Source: Elusimicrobiota bacterium (GTDB taxonomy: Bacteria > Elusimicrobiota > Elusimicrobia > UBA1565 > UBA9628). Taken from it: a stretch of DNA of 64,000 nt. The stretch spans positions 1 through 64,000 of the forward strand of contig JACRDP010000009.1 of the NCBI GenBank assembly GCA_016212855.1. The letters are read 5' to 3'. Within the stretch, counting starts at the first letter, position 1. Each line of letters opens with the position of its first letter. The notes under the pieces are model-generated. The model saw nothing but the letters and a program-made list of their open reading frames with translations, made no database searches and was not told the DNA's origin. The position numbers and the translations under genes were made by a program. This document shows positions 40,383 to 51,119 of this stretch, piece after piece.

Positions 40383-40467
40383 ACCGGCGGCCGCCCCGGC
40401 CGCCTGGGCCATTGACAGGCCAAGGCCGTCCGGGAGACCTAGGCCTACGGGTGAGCGGAGCCGGCAG

Positions 40468-41775
40468 TCACAGCCGCCAAACGCGGAAGCCGAACGCCTT
40501 CAGCTTCGCGGGGTCGTAGGCCGACTTGACGTCGATGAAGGGCGCTCCGAAGCCCGCGAGCTTCGCGAGCTTAACGATGTCGAGTGCGAGGACTTCCTTG
40601 TGCGTGACAGCGGCGACGATAGCCTCGACGTGTTCCAGATCGCCGAGGTCCACGAGGTCGATGCCGTACTCGTGCTTGACCGCCGCAGGATCGGCCACGG
40701 GGTCCCAGACGAGCGGCTTGAGGCCTGAGCTCTTCAGTTCCACATAGATGTCGTAGACCTTGGAATTGCGGACGTCGGCCACGTTCTCCTTGAAAGTCAG
40801 ACCCAGGATGAGCACCTTCGCGTTCTTCACGCTACGGTCCGCGGCGATCAACTCCTTGACCGTGCACTGGGCCACGTAGGCGCCCATGCCGTCGTTGATG
40901 CGCCGGCCGGCGAGGATCACCTGGGGATGGTAGCCGAGCCGCTCCGCCATGAAGGTGAGATAATACGGGTCCACGCCGATGCAGTGTCCGCCGACCAGGC
41001 CCGGCCGGAACGGCAGGAAGTTCCATTTCGTGCCGGCGGCCTTGAGGACCTCCACCGTATCGATCCCCATCTTATGGAAGATCAGCGCGAGTTCGTTGAT
41101 CAAAGCGATATTGAGGTCGCGCTGCGTGTTCTCGATCACCTTGGCGCTTTCGGCCACCTTGATCGACGAGGCCTTGTATACGCCGGCCTTCACAACCTGC
41201 GAGTACAGCCAGGCAACCCGCTCAAGGGAATCGGCGTCCATCCCCGATACCACCTTCACGATGTTCTCGAGAGTGTGCTCCTTATCGCCCGGATTGATGC
41301 GCTCGGGCGAGTAGCCGACCTTGAAATCGACGCCGCACTTCAGCCCGGATTGCTTTTCCAGAATCGGCACGCAGACATCCTCGGTTACGCCGGGATAGAC
41401 GGTGCTCTCGTAGATCACGATCGCGCCCCGCTTGAGGTTCTTGCCGACCGTGACGCTGGCCGACTCCACGGGACCGAGGTCGGGACGCTTGGCGGCGTCC
41501 ACGGGGGTGGGCACGGCCACGATCACGAAATCAGCCTGAGAAAGCGCGGCCGGATCGGTGGTGAAGACCGCTCGCTTGGCGGCTTTAAACCGCGCCGCGA
41601 CGACCTCGCGGGCGGGATCGACGCCAGCAGCGTAGGCGTTAACCTTTTCCCGCGACAGGTCGAAACAGATCGTCTTCAGCTTCGCGCCGAACGCCAGGGC
41701 CAGGGGCAAGCCCACGTAGCCCAAACCGACCACGGCCACGACCCTGCCTTCCGACTTGCGCGCGATTGACTTCAT
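40468..41775 (-). CDS. UDP-N-acetylhexosamine 6-dehydrogenase (TviB/WbpA-like)
   Basis: The 435-residue enzyme oxidises a UDP-N-acetylhexosamine to its uronic acid using NAD+. The dinucleotide site VVGLGYVGLPLA lies at about 14-25. YESTVYPGVTEDVC and GYSPERINPGDKEHT are typical of the TviB/WbpA branch. The catalytic cysteine motif is GGHCIGVDPYYLT, and GLTFKENVADVRNSK closes the C-terminal domain. The product would feed the exopolysaccharide locus to the right. A CATAAT box ends eight bases before the ATG. Confidence 0.88.
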   Translation of the reverse strand: MKSIARKSEGRVVAVVGLGYVGLPLALAFGAKLKTICFDLSREKVNAYAAGVDPAREVVAARFKAAKRAVFTTDPAALSQADFVIVAVPTPVDAAKRPDLGPVESASVTVGKNLKRGAIVIYESTVYPGVTEDVCVPILEKQSGLKCGVDFKVGYSPERINPGDKEHTLENIVKVVSGMDADSLERVAWLYSQVVKAGVYKASSIKVAESAKVIENTQRDLNIALINELALIFHKMGIDTVEVLKAAGTKWNFLPFRPGLVGGHCIGVDPYYLTFMAERLGYHPQVILAGRRINDGMGAYVAQCTVKELIAADRSVKNAKVLILGLTFKENVADVRNSKVYDIYVELKSSGLKPLVWDPVADPAAVKHEYGIDLVDLGDLEHVEAIVAAVTHKEVLALDIVKLAKLAGFGAPFIDVKSAYDPAKLKAFGFRVWRL

Positions 41776-41783
41776 GCCGGGTG

Positions 41784-41789
41784 ATTATG
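41784..41789 (-). promoter_or_regulatory. -10 box (CATAAT) of the dehydrogenase gene
   Basis: CATAAT on the minus strand ends eight bases before the ATG. TTGTGA lies 18 bases further upstream. It is divergent from the TATAAT at 41824. Confidence 0.45.
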
Positions 41790-41823
41790 CGATTTCCTGC
41801 GGACGCATCACAACACTAAGCGC

Positions 41824-41829
41824 TATAAT
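41824..41829 (+). promoter_or_regulatory. consensus -10 box (TATAAT), leaderless geometry
   Basis: TATAAT ends exactly seven bases before the GTG at 41837. The last two bases form part of an in-frame ATG (41828), which is therefore unlikely to be the translation start. Confidence 0.55.
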
Positions 41830-41836
41830 GGAAACA

Positions 41837-42304
41837 GTGAGCGCCGCTCCCCGCAAAATCATGTTCGTCTGCACCGGGAACATCTGCCGCAGCGCGACGG
41901 CGGAGCACCTCCTGAGGCACTGGGCGAAGTCCCGTGGGCTCGCGCTCGAGACCGCCTCGTGCGGGACCGCGGCCGAATCGTGGTACGAGATCCCTGAGCC
42001 GGCGCGGCGCCTGCTCGCCGCCGAAGGCGTCCCCCCCTTCGAGCACAGACCTCGCCTAGCGACCCGAGCGGTCCTGCGCGAGTCCGACCTGATTCTCGCG
42101 ATGACGCAGGCCCACTTCGACAACATCGTGGAGCGCTTCCCGGAATTTACGGGCCGGACGCGGCTGTTTCGCGAGCAGGCGGGCTTCGGCGAGCAGGACG
42201 TCGAGGATCCGATGGGGCGTCCCGACGCGGTCTTCGCCGACTGCCTCGCCGTCATAAAGGAATCGCTCGAGGCCTTGCTGCGGTCCGACTTTCGCGACCC
42301 GTAA
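41837..42304 (+). CDS. low-molecular-weight protein-tyrosine phosphatase
   Basis: The 155-residue protein has the P-loop FVCTGNICRS (Cys12 and Arg18, C-x5-R) and the general-acid loop VEDPMG. In exopolysaccharide loci this family (Wzb/Etp-type) dephosphorylates the tyrosine kinase of the export system, which here would be the Wzc-like protein at 59339. The GTG start is chosen because it begins seven bases after TATAAT. ATG at 41828 lies inside the -10. Confidence 0.85.
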   Translation: MSAAPRKIMFVCTGNICRSATAEHLLRHWAKSRGLALETASCGTAAESWYEIPEPARRLLAAEGVPPFEHRPRLATRAVLRESDLILAMTQAHFDNIVERFPEFTGRTRLFREQAGFGEQDVEDPMGRPDAVFADCLAVIKESLEALLRSDFRDP

Positions 42305-42395
42305 CCCCGCTTAGGTCTTTCGGCCCCTCCCGGATTGCCCCCTTCGACCCTTACGATTCCTCCGTTTTGCTCCAATAATGTAGCATGATGACGAA

Positions 42396-43814
42396 ATGCC
42401 TCAGGAGCGTTCGTTGAACCGTGTCGGCACCCGCCACTACTGGCGTTGGATGATCCCGCCCCTGGTTGACTGCCTCCTCTTCTACGTGAGCCTTTTCACG
42501 ACCATCGCCCTGCGCCAGCCCCAACTGCTGACCGTCGAGACGGGCCTCGCCTTCCTTCCATTGTTCATGACCTGGATTGCCGTCATGTACGCCCTTGGCC
42601 TGTACGACCTGCGCCTGGTCCGCAGCTCCGTGTCTCTGATTAAAAACCTGCTCGCCTCCTCGGGCGCCTGCCTGGCGCTCGGCACGACCTACTTTTACCT
42701 CCTGCACTCCAAGTCCCTGACTCCTAAAACCCACCTGCTGCTCACGGTGATGATTTCTCACGCCCTGATCCTGGGCTGGCGCCGGGCGTGGCTCATGCTC
42801 CTCCACTACAGCTTCCTGGACCAGCGCTTCGTGTTTCTCGGCGATCCCGCCGATATGGCCGAAATCGAAAAGGATATTCCTCATCACGCCGGCGAGACTG
42901 GCCTGACCATCGTCCCTTGGCAGTACCCCGGCGTCGACATGGTCGTCGCCGACAGCCGCTGGGTCGACTGGAATTGGGAGGCTGCTCGCCCCGTTTTTCT
43001 GGCCGCCATCGAACGCGGGGTGCCCATCGTCACTTTGGAGGATTTTTACGAGTCGGTCTTCGGCAAAGTTTCGCCTCACTACGCGGGCCGTCCCTCCTGG
43101 GCGCTCAAATTCACCTTGCCCAACAACATCGGACCGTTCCTCTGGATCAAGCGCGCCTTCGACGCCTCCGGCTCCGCGGCGCTGCTCATTGCGACCGCGC
43201 CCATTCTCGTTGCGACGGCCGCCCTGATCGCTCTGATCGACGGCCGGCCGATTTTCTACCGCCAGGCCCGCGCGGGCTTTCTAGGACGGCCGTTCATGGT
43301 GCTTAAGTTCCGCACCATGAGCTTGGGCGCCGAAACGACAGGACCATTCACTTCCGCCAAGGCTCACGGCGCCAGCATCACCCGCCTGGGCAAGATCCTG
43401 CGCCGCTACCGCATCGACGAGCTTCCGCAGCTTTGGAACGTCCTGATCGGAGATATGTCACTGGTCGGCCCCCGACCCGAGTGGGTCAGGGAGGTCGAAG
43501 TGCTCGAAAAGGTCGTGCCGAGTTATCATCTCCGCCACCTGGTCAAGCCCGGCATCACCGGCTGGGCGCAGGTCAAGTTCCGCGCGACCAACAGCATCGA
43601 CGACTCCATCGAGAAGATCCATTTCGATCTTTACTACTTGAAATACCTGTCCCTCGGCCTGGACATCAGCATCCTGCTCCAAACTGTCAAGCGCGTTCTG
43701 ACCCACGACTCGCAAGTCGTCGCCCGGCGCTCCCCCGCCCTCCAGCCGAAGCAAAACGTCGAGCATTGGGCCGCGGATCTCACCGCCCACCTCGAACACC
43801 CGCGCCCCTCCTGA
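42396..43814 (+). CDS. polyprenyl glycosylphosphotransferase (initiating sugar transferase)
   Basis: The 472-residue protein has four or five N-terminal helices, a cytosolic CoA-binding-like middle region and a C-terminal catalytic domain. In that domain KRAFDASGSAALLIATAPIL, FYRQARAGFLGRPF, VLKFRTM, RRYRIDELPQLWNVL and GDMSLVGPRPEWV are classic WcaJ/WbaP-type motifs. It transfers a sugar-1-phosphate to undecaprenyl phosphate to start repeat-unit synthesis at the inner membrane. Confidence 0.92.
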   Translation: MPQERSLNRVGTRHYWRWMIPPLVDCLLFYVSLFTTIALRQPQLLTVETGLAFLPLFMTWIAVMYALGLYDLRLVRSSVSLIKNLLASSGACLALGTTYFYLLHSKSLTPKTHLLLTVMISHALILGWRRAWLMLLHYSFLDQRFVFLGDPADMAEIEKDIPHHAGETGLTIVPWQYPGVDMVVADSRWVDWNWEAARPVFLAAIERGVPIVTLEDFYESVFGKVSPHYAGRPSWALKFTLPNNIGPFLWIKRAFDASGSAALLIATAPILVATAALIALIDGRPIFYRQARAGFLGRPFMVLKFRTMSLGAETTGPFTSAKAHGASITRLGKILRRYRIDELPQLWNVLIGDMSLVGPRPEWVREVEVLEKVVPSYHLRHLVKPGITGWAQVKFRATNSIDDSIEKIHFDLYYLKYLSLGLDISILLQTVKRVLTHDSQVVARRSPALQPKQNVEHWAADLTAHLEHPRPS

Positions 43815-43854
43815 TAGGGCCAGAGAGCGGGACGCGCCGCCTCTCCCTCTAGGG

Positions 43855-43860
43855 TATAAT
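43855..43860 (+). promoter_or_regulatory. consensus -10 box (TATAAT)
   Basis: TATAAT ends eight bases before the ATG of a 32-codon ORF at 43869. No -35 is evident. Confidence 0.5.
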
Positions 43861-43868
43861 AGACACCG

Positions 43869-43967
43869 ATGCGAATTCTGCGCGTGAACGTAGCGGCGTG
43901 GCGCCTGCGTCGACTGATTCCAAATCCTTCGCCGGCAACCATCAACGCAATCAAGACGGACGCCTGA
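43869..43967 (+). CDS. putative leader peptide upstream of the CapK-like gene
   Basis: This 32-codon ORF encodes a basic peptide (MRILRVNVAAWRLRRLIPNP at its start). It begins eight bases after a TATAAT and its TGA ends one base before the next ATG. Its placement suggests a leaderless upstream ORF whose translation delivers ribosomes to the downstream gene. Too short for family assignment. Confidence 0.4.
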   Translation: MRILRVNVAAWRLRRLIPNPSPATINAIKTDA

Positions 43968-43968
43968 C

Positions 43969-45378
43969 ATGTCCACCCCCAGCTTAGCGCTGAGCTTATA
44001 CCCACGGCTCCCGATTATTCTGCAAAACGTCGCCTGCAGCCTCGAGGGACTGCGGGTCGAGCGGCAACGGTACGGGGGTGGCTATGACGCGCTCGCTCAA
44101 GCGGCAACCGAGCGCGCCTCATGGAACGACGAGCGCCTGCGGGAGTTCCGCGACGCCCGCCTGCGCGACTTCGTCGCTCGCGCCGCCCGCAACGTCCCCC
44201 ACTACCGCCGGCTGTTTTCACGCTTGGGCCTGGCGCCGGACGACATCCGATCGCTCGCCGATCTGTCCCGGCTCCCCATCCTCACGAAAGACGAGGTCAA
44301 GGCGGATCCCACGGCGTTTTTTGATCCCACCTTTCAGACGAGGGATCTCGCATGGGCGCAAACCAGCGGCACGACCGGAACCGGACTCCGCTTCCGTACG
44401 ACCTGGGAAGCACTGCAGGAGCGATGGGCCGTTTGGTGGCGCTATCGCGGTTGGCACGGCATCGGACGCAACGACTGGTGCGCCTTATTCGGAAGCCGAC
44501 AGATAGTGCCGCTGTCTCAAACCGCGCCGCCATTCTGGCGCTACAACGTTCCGGGCCGTGAGATCAGGTTCAGTTCGTACCACCTGAGCGAGCGCAATCT
44601 TCCGGCCTACGTAAATGAGTTGCGCCGCCGCCAGCCGCCGTGGATTCACGGTTATCCTTCTGCTCTGTCGTTAGTGGCGGCTCACCTCGTGGAATCCGGG
44701 ACCGACCTCGGCTACAACCCGCGATCGGTGACGATCGGCTCGGAAAATCTGCTTCCTCAACAGGTGAGCCTAATGGCGCGAGGATTCGGCGTCCGTCCTC
44801 AACAGAGCTACGGCATGCACGAGTCGGCCGCCAACTTCTCCGGCTGCGGACAGGAGAACCTGCACGTCGACGAGGACTTCGCGGCGGTGGAATTTGTGCC
44901 CGACGGAACGGAGGGCGGCTGCCGCGTCATCGGCACGAATCTCTCCAATTCCGCGACACCACTCATCCGCTACGACATCGGCGACGTGGCCACGCCGATC
45001 GAGGGTCCGTGCCTCTGCGGACGTCCGGGACGGGTTATATCGCGCGTGGACGGTCGGCAGGAGGACTTCGTGGTGCTCGAATCGGGAGCGCGCGTCGGTC
45101 GGCTCAGCCACTTGTTTAAGAAGGCAGTCAATATCCGCGAAGCGCAGATTCACCAGAGCAAGATCGGCGAGATCGTGATCCGCGTCGTCCGCAGCGCCGG
45201 GTGGAGCGCCGGCTCGGAGACCGTGCTGCTGCGCGAGGCGAAGCAGTATTTGGGCGCGACGATGAAGATCCAAATCCAATATGTGCCGGAACTTCCGCGT
45301 ACCACGTCCGGGAAGCTGCGACTGGTGGTCTCCGACCTGCGGGACGGCGCTCTGCTTCGCTCACCCAAGATTGGATGA
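43969..45378 (+). CDS. phenylacetate-CoA ligase-like adenylation protein (CapK family)
   Basis: The 469-residue protein has the AMP-binding signature AWAQTSGTTGTGLRFR (about 127-142), YGMHESA, LIRYDIGDVA and a C-terminal PELPRTTSGKLRLVV with the conserved lysine. CapK/PaaK-like ligases are frequent in capsule loci but rarely characterised. They may activate an acid for transfer to a sugar. It is translationally coupled (ATGA) to the glycosyltransferase that follows. Confidence 0.82.
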   Translation: MSTPSLALSLYPRLPIILQNVACSLEGLRVERQRYGGGYDALAQAATERASWNDERLREFRDARLRDFVARAARNVPHYRRLFSRLGLAPDDIRSLADLSRLPILTKDEVKADPTAFFDPTFQTRDLAWAQTSGTTGTGLRFRTTWEALQERWAVWWRYRGWHGIGRNDWCALFGSRQIVPLSQTAPPFWRYNVPGREIRFSSYHLSERNLPAYVNELRRRQPPWIHGYPSALSLVAAHLVESGTDLGYNPRSVTIGSENLLPQQVSLMARGFGVRPQQSYGMHESAANFSGCGQENLHVDEDFAAVEFVPDGTEGGCRVIGTNLSNSATPLIRYDIGDVATPIEGPCLCGRPGRVISRVDGRQEDFVVLESGARVGRLSHLFKKAVNIREAQIHQSKIGEIVIRVVRSAGWSAGSETVLLREAKQYLGATMKIQIQYVPELPRTTSGKLRLVVSDLRDGALLRSPKIG

Positions 45379-46511
45379 TCCTGGGCATAGACGCCTCGAA
45401 CATCCGCGCAGGCGGCGGCGTGACGCATCTCACCGAATTGCTCGCGGTAGCCGAGCCCCGGGCACATGGATTCGAAAAGGTGATCGTCTGGAGCGGCGCT
45501 AAGACGCTCGCGAAAATCGCGGATCGGGATTGGCTCTGCAAGATTCACGATCCCCAACTGGACCGAGGTTTGTTTCTTCGAACGCTCTGGCAGCGTTTCA
45601 GATTGAAGCGGCTCGCCGAACAGGCCGGATGCGAAGTGTTGTTTGTCCCCGGGGGATCGGATTCCTGCGGCTTCAAGCCTCAAGTCACCATGAGTCGGAA
45701 TATGCTCCCGTTCGAATGGGCGGAACTGCGCAGGTATGGCTGGTCTTTAAATGTGTTGAGGTTGCTGCTGCTACGGTTGACCCAAAGCCGGACTTTCCGC
45801 AAGGCCGACGGCATCATTTTTTTGACCCAATACGCCCGCGATGTGGTCCTGAGAACGACGGGGCCGCTCCCCGGGCGAATTGCCACCATCCCACACGGCG
45901 TCGGCCCACGCTTCGCCCTCGCCCCGCGTCCGCAACGCGTGCGAAAGCAATTCGACGAATCGGCTCCATGCCGCATACTCTACGTATCCAAGGTCTCGGC
46001 CTATAAGCATCAATGGCACGTCGCGGAAGCGGTCGCGCGCCTGCGCGAATCCGGATTGCATGTGGCGCTCGATCTCGTCGGGCCGCCCGGCAGCGGAACT
46101 CCACGGCTCGATGCCGCGCAAAAGCGATTGGATCCTTCAGGAGTCTTCATTCGCTATCACGGCGCAGTCCCTTACAAGGAGCTGCATCGATATTATGCGA
46201 ACGCCGAGATCGGAATTTTCGCGTCCAGCTGCGAGGCTTTCGGTCAAATCTTGACGGAATCCATGAGCGCCGGATTACCGCTTGCCTGTTCAAATCGATC
46301 GGCGATGCCGGAGATCTTGGGGGAGGCGGGCGTGTACTTCGATCCAGAAAACCCCGCTGAAATCGCTGATTCCATCCGCCGTTTAGTCGAGTCGGCGGAG
46401 CTCCGCCAGCAAAAAGCCGCTTTGGCCTACGAGCGCGCTCGCCAATTATCCTGGACACGCTGCGCCGAAGAAACTTTAGGATTCATCTCGCGTGTGGCGA
46501 GAGAACGGTAA
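45375..46511 (+). CDS. GT4 family glycosyltransferase
   Basis: ATG overlaps the CapK stop. The longer frame upstream is a shadow. The 378-residue GT-B protein starts MILGIDASNIRAGGGVTHL. It has IPHGVGPRF, LYVSKVSAYKHQ and the donor-binding C-terminal motif ASSCEAFGQILTESMSAGLP (E-x7-E). It probably adds one sugar of the repeat unit at the cytosolic face. It ends three bases from the convergent WbuB-like gene. Confidence 0.87.
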   Translation: MILGIDASNIRAGGGVTHLTELLAVAEPRAHGFEKVIVWSGAKTLAKIADRDWLCKIHDPQLDRGLFLRTLWQRFRLKRLAEQAGCEVLFVPGGSDSCGFKPQVTMSRNMLPFEWAELRRYGWSLNVLRLLLLRLTQSRTFRKADGIIFLTQYARDVVLRTTGPLPGRIATIPHGVGPRFALAPRPQRVRKQFDESAPCRILYVSKVSAYKHQWHVAEAVARLRESGLHVALDLVGPPGSGTPRLDAAQKRLDPSGVFIRYHGAVPYKELHRYYANAEIGIFASSCEAFGQILTESMSAGLPLACSNRSAMPEILGEAGVYFDPENPAEIADSIRRLVESAELRQQKAALAYERARQLSWTRCAEETLGFISRVARER

Positions 46512-46513
46512 AG

Positions 46514-47749
46514 TTAAGTTCGCTTGAGGATGGCATCCTGCAGGACTCCAAGCATGTCGGCAGCCAGGCTCCTGCGATCGAACTTCACCGCGGCGCAAAC
46601 GCATTGCGCTTTGAGTTCCTGATAACGCGCGCTGTCGGAAGACAGTTTATCGATCAAAGAGACGAGGTCTGCGGCGTTCTCGGGCTCGAAGGCCACGCCG
46701 GCCTTCTCACGTAAAACGATCTCCCGGGACTCCCCCTCCACGCCCATAAGAACGGGCACGCCCATCGCCATGCTCTCGAAGATCTTGGATGGGATGACCG
46801 TTTTAAAAAGAGGGGTCTTGCGCAAATGGACGACGCTGACGTCCAACAGCGACCAATAAGCGACGACTTCGTCCTTGGCGACTGAGTCCAAGAAAAGGAC
46901 CGTGTCCAGACCGCGGGCGCGCGCCCGCGCCTTCAACGCCTCCTTGCGCGCACCATCGCCCACCATCAGAAAGCGGAATCGATCTCCGTGCGGGCGCCGG
47001 CGGATCAACTCCGCGGCCTCGAGGATCGTCTCCAGTGCATGCGCCATGCCATGGGTGCCGATATAGCCCACGACAAATTTTCCTTCCAATCCGAAGCGAG
47101 CGAGCAGTTCCGGATCCTTCGGCGTCGGAGCAAATCGCGACAAGTCGACACCGCTGGTCACGACGGCGATCTTACCGCCCTCGACGCCTCTTTTAATCAG
47201 CGTTTCCTTAAACGAGTGCGTCACCGAAACGATCGCGGCCGCTCGATGGTAGAGAAAAAGTTCAAGCCGCTCCAAAAGCCTGAGCGCGGGGCCGTCCTTC
47301 ATGGCGCCCACAGCCTTGATCGATTCGGGCCAGATATCTCGCAGTTCGAAGACGAACGGCGCGCACTTGGCGCGGCTCACGAAGTAAGCCGCGCAAGCAG
47401 TGAAGAACTGCGGCGACGTCCCCACCACCACATCACAGCGACCCGCTAATGGCGACGCCAAAATGGCGCTGAACATGTAGCTTAAATAATCGAGGGTTCT
47501 TTTCAGGAAGCCCTCATTGGCCGTGATGTAGGTCCACACGCGAATGACGGAAATGCCCTCCATTTGTTCCCGATGCCGCAGTTGGTTGCGGTAGCCGGGA
47601 TAAACCCTGCCCTGAGGGAAATTGGGGAATCCCGTGATCACCGTAACCCGGTGGCCGGCCCGCACCCACTCCCGGCAGTGCTCGAAAGTGCGGCTGGCCG
47701 GAGCATTAACCTCAGGCGGGAAGTTGTCCGTCAGAAAGAGAATGTGCAC
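46514..47749 (-). CDS. GT4 glycosyltransferase, WbuB/WcaI-like
   Basis: The 411-residue protein starts at GTG with GAGG four bases upstream. FLTDNFPPEVNAPASRTFEH, ITGFPNFPQGRVYPGYRN, FELRDIWPESI and VIPSKIFESMAMGVPVLMG are close to the WbuB group, whose E. coli member transfers N-acetyl-L-fucosamine. A deoxy-aminosugar donor is therefore possible but not established. It follows the C5-epimerase gene by six bases. Confidence 0.86.
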   Translation of the reverse strand: MHILFLTDNFPPEVNAPASRTFEHCREWVRAGHRVTVITGFPNFPQGRVYPGYRNQLRHREQMEGISVIRVWTYITANEGFLKRTLDYLSYMFSAILASPLAGRCDVVVGTSPQFFTACAAYFVSRAKCAPFVFELRDIWPESIKAVGAMKDGPALRLLERLELFLYHRAAAIVSVTHSFKETLIKRGVEGGKIAVVTSGVDLSRFAPTPKDPELLARFGLEGKFVVGYIGTHGMAHALETILEAAELIRRRPHGDRFRFLMVGDGARKEALKARARARGLDTVLFLDSVAKDEVVAYWSLLDVSVVHLRKTPLFKTVIPSKIFESMAMGVPVLMGVEGESREIVLREKAGVAFEPENAADLVSLIDKLSSDSARYQELKAQCVCAAVKFDRRSLAADMLGVLQDAILKRT

Positions 47750-47755
47750 AGAGCC

Positions 47756-48713
47756 TCAGTAGTAGAACACCTTAAACAGACATTTCTGAGCCAGGCTCAG
47801 CGCCCGATTTCCTTTTTTATCGCCGTAATCGGCCCATTGAGCGGCGTACCGGCCGAAGGCCGCACTGCCCGTCATTTTTTCGGTGACGCGCAATTGTATG
47901 AGGTGTAGGCCGTGATAATAATGGCTTGCGATCATCGGGATGAACGTCGGCGAAAGCTCATATAAGGACCAGAAGCCGTTGTCGTATTTGCTCAGGTTTC
48001 GCTCGATAGTCCCAACGCAGGCGTCGAACAGGCGCCGCGCCGACTTGTCCTCGGTGATGAAAATATAATCGCGCAGGCCCCACAGCGCCCAGAAGAACCC
48101 GTTCAAGATATGCGATGGCGGCGAGACGATGTATTCCTCGATCCAGACGTCGCCCGAGGGCTCCGTGAACAGCACGCCGCCCTGCGAGACCTCGCGCTCG
48201 AAGACGGCGTAAGCCTTGCGCATGGCATCCAGGTAGCGCTCTTCACCGGTGAGTTGATAGGCGCGAGCCAGTGCCGAGAGCCCCTGGCCTTGAGCCAAAC
48301 CCGAATACCACGGAGCGATCAGACGCTCGCGATACTCAAAATCGAAGTGATGATTCCAAACGTAAAGTCCCTTGGGGTTGAGCTCAAGCGAGCGCGCGAG
48401 CCAATCCGCTTGAGCAAGAAAACATCGCCGATTCTCCACGCCGCCTCGCTCCTCGAATAAATTATAATGCGCGAGCCCGTACTGCGCGATCGCGATCGGA
48501 TTGTGCTGAATCCCGATCGATCCGTGATAATTGAGCTGTGGCACGCCGTTCGCATCGAAGGGGCCCGGGTAGGCCGCTTTACCCGCGAAGGTCATGTAGT
48601 AGGGGCCCAACCGATCGTAGACGGCGCGCGGGTTGAGCGCGGGAGTCTCGTGCCAGAAGGTCAGGTTGCTGTTGCCCCCCAATAAATAGGCCCGGGAGAT
48701 GCGTCGCCAGTAA

Positions 48714-48730
<17 letters not shown>
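47756..48730 (-). CDS. D-glucuronyl C5-epimerase domain protein
   Basis: The start at 48730 lies 17 bases inside the end of wecB. The 324-residue protein has the C5-epimerase C-terminal-domain pattern: LNYHGSIGIQHNPIAIAQYG, WYSGLAQGQGLSALARAY, IVSPPSHILNGFFWALWGL, GFWSLYEL and YYHGLHLIQL. The domain inverts C5 of glucuronic acid in polymers (D-GlcA to L-IdoA). No signal peptide is seen, so it may act on lipid-linked or cytosolic glycan. In this locus the substrate may be an N-acetylated uronate. Confidence 0.85.
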
Positions 48731-49781
<1,051 letters not shown>

Positions 49782-49786
49782 GGTGA

Positions 49787-51115
49787 TTATCGGACCGCGG
49801 TCTTTTCAGACCACTCCACGTGCTGCCGCCAGGATTGCGCGTTTCCGATGAAAAACATTTTTCCCCCACCCGGCTCCAACATAAGGCTTGCGAGTTCCAC
49901 GGCGGTTTGCGGCGCGCGGGTCTCCAGATCATAGAAACGGTCGTCAGGGCCGCTCGCGCCGAGATCGAGCTGGATCGGTCGAGACTCCTTAAGATCGGTG
50001 CTGACCACCATTAAATAGCGGGATCCGCTGTCGCGGTCAATGAACGTCCGGCCGTGGATATCCGGATGGTCGGCGCGTGAGACCTGTCCGCTCTCGGGCG
50101 CGAGATCGAGACGAAGCAGGAGGGGCTTGATCGGATCCAGCCGACGGCTCAGCGCGGAGGCTTCCTCGTAATGGTCCAACGGACGGCCATGACGATCGCG
50201 GAAGTGCTCGCTGAGCGCTCCCTTTTTCAGTTCTGTCGATCCCTGATACCCAAAAAAGAAAACCCCTTTCGCTCCGTGGAGCAGCGCCATCCACACTTGA
50301 TAGCGCAGCTGCGCCGGCGACGGTTTGGCCATGAGCCACTGCGTCGTCTCCCCCTTCTCATCGATCCTGCGCTTGCTCCAGGATTGGACCATCATCCACA
50401 ACGGGACGCCGCTCTGGCGAGCGATGGTGGAGAGCTTTGACAACGTACCCTCATAGTAAATGCGCTGCTTGGGCCACGTAGTAGGCCCGCTGCTCCCGGC
50501 AAAAAAAGGATAGATATCGAAGGCGAGAATTCGGGAGTTGATCTCACTCGCCGCGCGCTGCGCGGACTTAATCGGATTATGAAGGACGATCACGGGATGA
50601 TCGGGATCGAGCTTCTGCACTTCCTGGGTGATTTCGACGATCGCTGGAAAAAAAGGGCTACTCGGAGGAATCTCCTCAACGAGGCAATAGGCCAGCAACG
50701 TCGGATCGCCCCGGTATTTTTTGGCGAGTTCACGATAGAACGGCTTGACTCGCGACTCGATGGCAGGCTTCCAGCTATTTTCCCACCGGCCCTTGTCGAG
50801 AAGATACATCGGCATGTCGCCGCCCTGCGTGATGATCCGCTGCCCATGTTTGGAAGCGGCAGCCAGCCAGGCATCGAGATACTTGGGGCTCAAATTATGG
50901 ACCCAGAGCGCATTGAAGTGGTGCGCTTGTAAATCCGCGCAAGTTGCTTCAATCTGCTCCTCCACCGATGCGCCGCTCTCCTGCATGGAGGCGATCGGCG
51001 CGTTGCCTTCGACGTAGACGCCGAAGGGGAAAAACCTTTCTGGAGGAACGACATGTGCCGCCTCAACGCTCGTCCACGCGCAGAGAAGGCAAGCCCCTAT
51101 GAAAAGCTTTCCCAT
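49787..51115 (-). CDS. secreted TIM-barrel glycosidase-like protein
   Basis: Start at MGKLFIGACLLCAWTSVEA, a signal peptide; the longer frame upstream overlaps the oxidoreductase gene. The 442-residue protein reads FFPFGVYVEG, HHFNALWVHNL, LAYCLVEEIPPSSP and GAKGVFFFGYQG, resembling the (beta/alpha)8 barrel of GH42/GH-A-type enzymes, with Glu in VEE as a possible acid. A C-terminal beta domain follows. It could trim the exported polysaccharide in the periplasm. The family is not confidently identified. Confidence 0.65.
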   Translation of the reverse strand: MGKLFIGACLLCAWTSVEAAHVVPPERFFPFGVYVEGNAPIASMQESGASVEEQIEATCADLQAHHFNALWVHNLSPKYLDAWLAAASKHGQRIITQGGDMPMYLLDKGRWENSWKPAIESRVKPFYRELAKKYRGDPTLLAYCLVEEIPPSSPFFPAIVEITQEVQKLDPDHPVIVLHNPIKSAQRAASEINSRILAFDIYPFFAGSSGPTTWPKQRIYYEGTLSKLSTIARQSGVPLWMMVQSWSKRRIDEKGETTQWLMAKPSPAQLRYQVWMALLHGAKGVFFFGYQGSTELKKGALSEHFRDRHGRPLDHYEEASALSRRLDPIKPLLLRLDLAPESGQVSRADHPDIHGRTFIDRDSGSRYLMVVSTDLKESRPIQLDLGASGPDDRFYDLETRAPQTAVELASLMLEPGGGKMFFIGNAQSWRQHVEWSEKTAVR

Positions 51116-51119
51116 CGGA

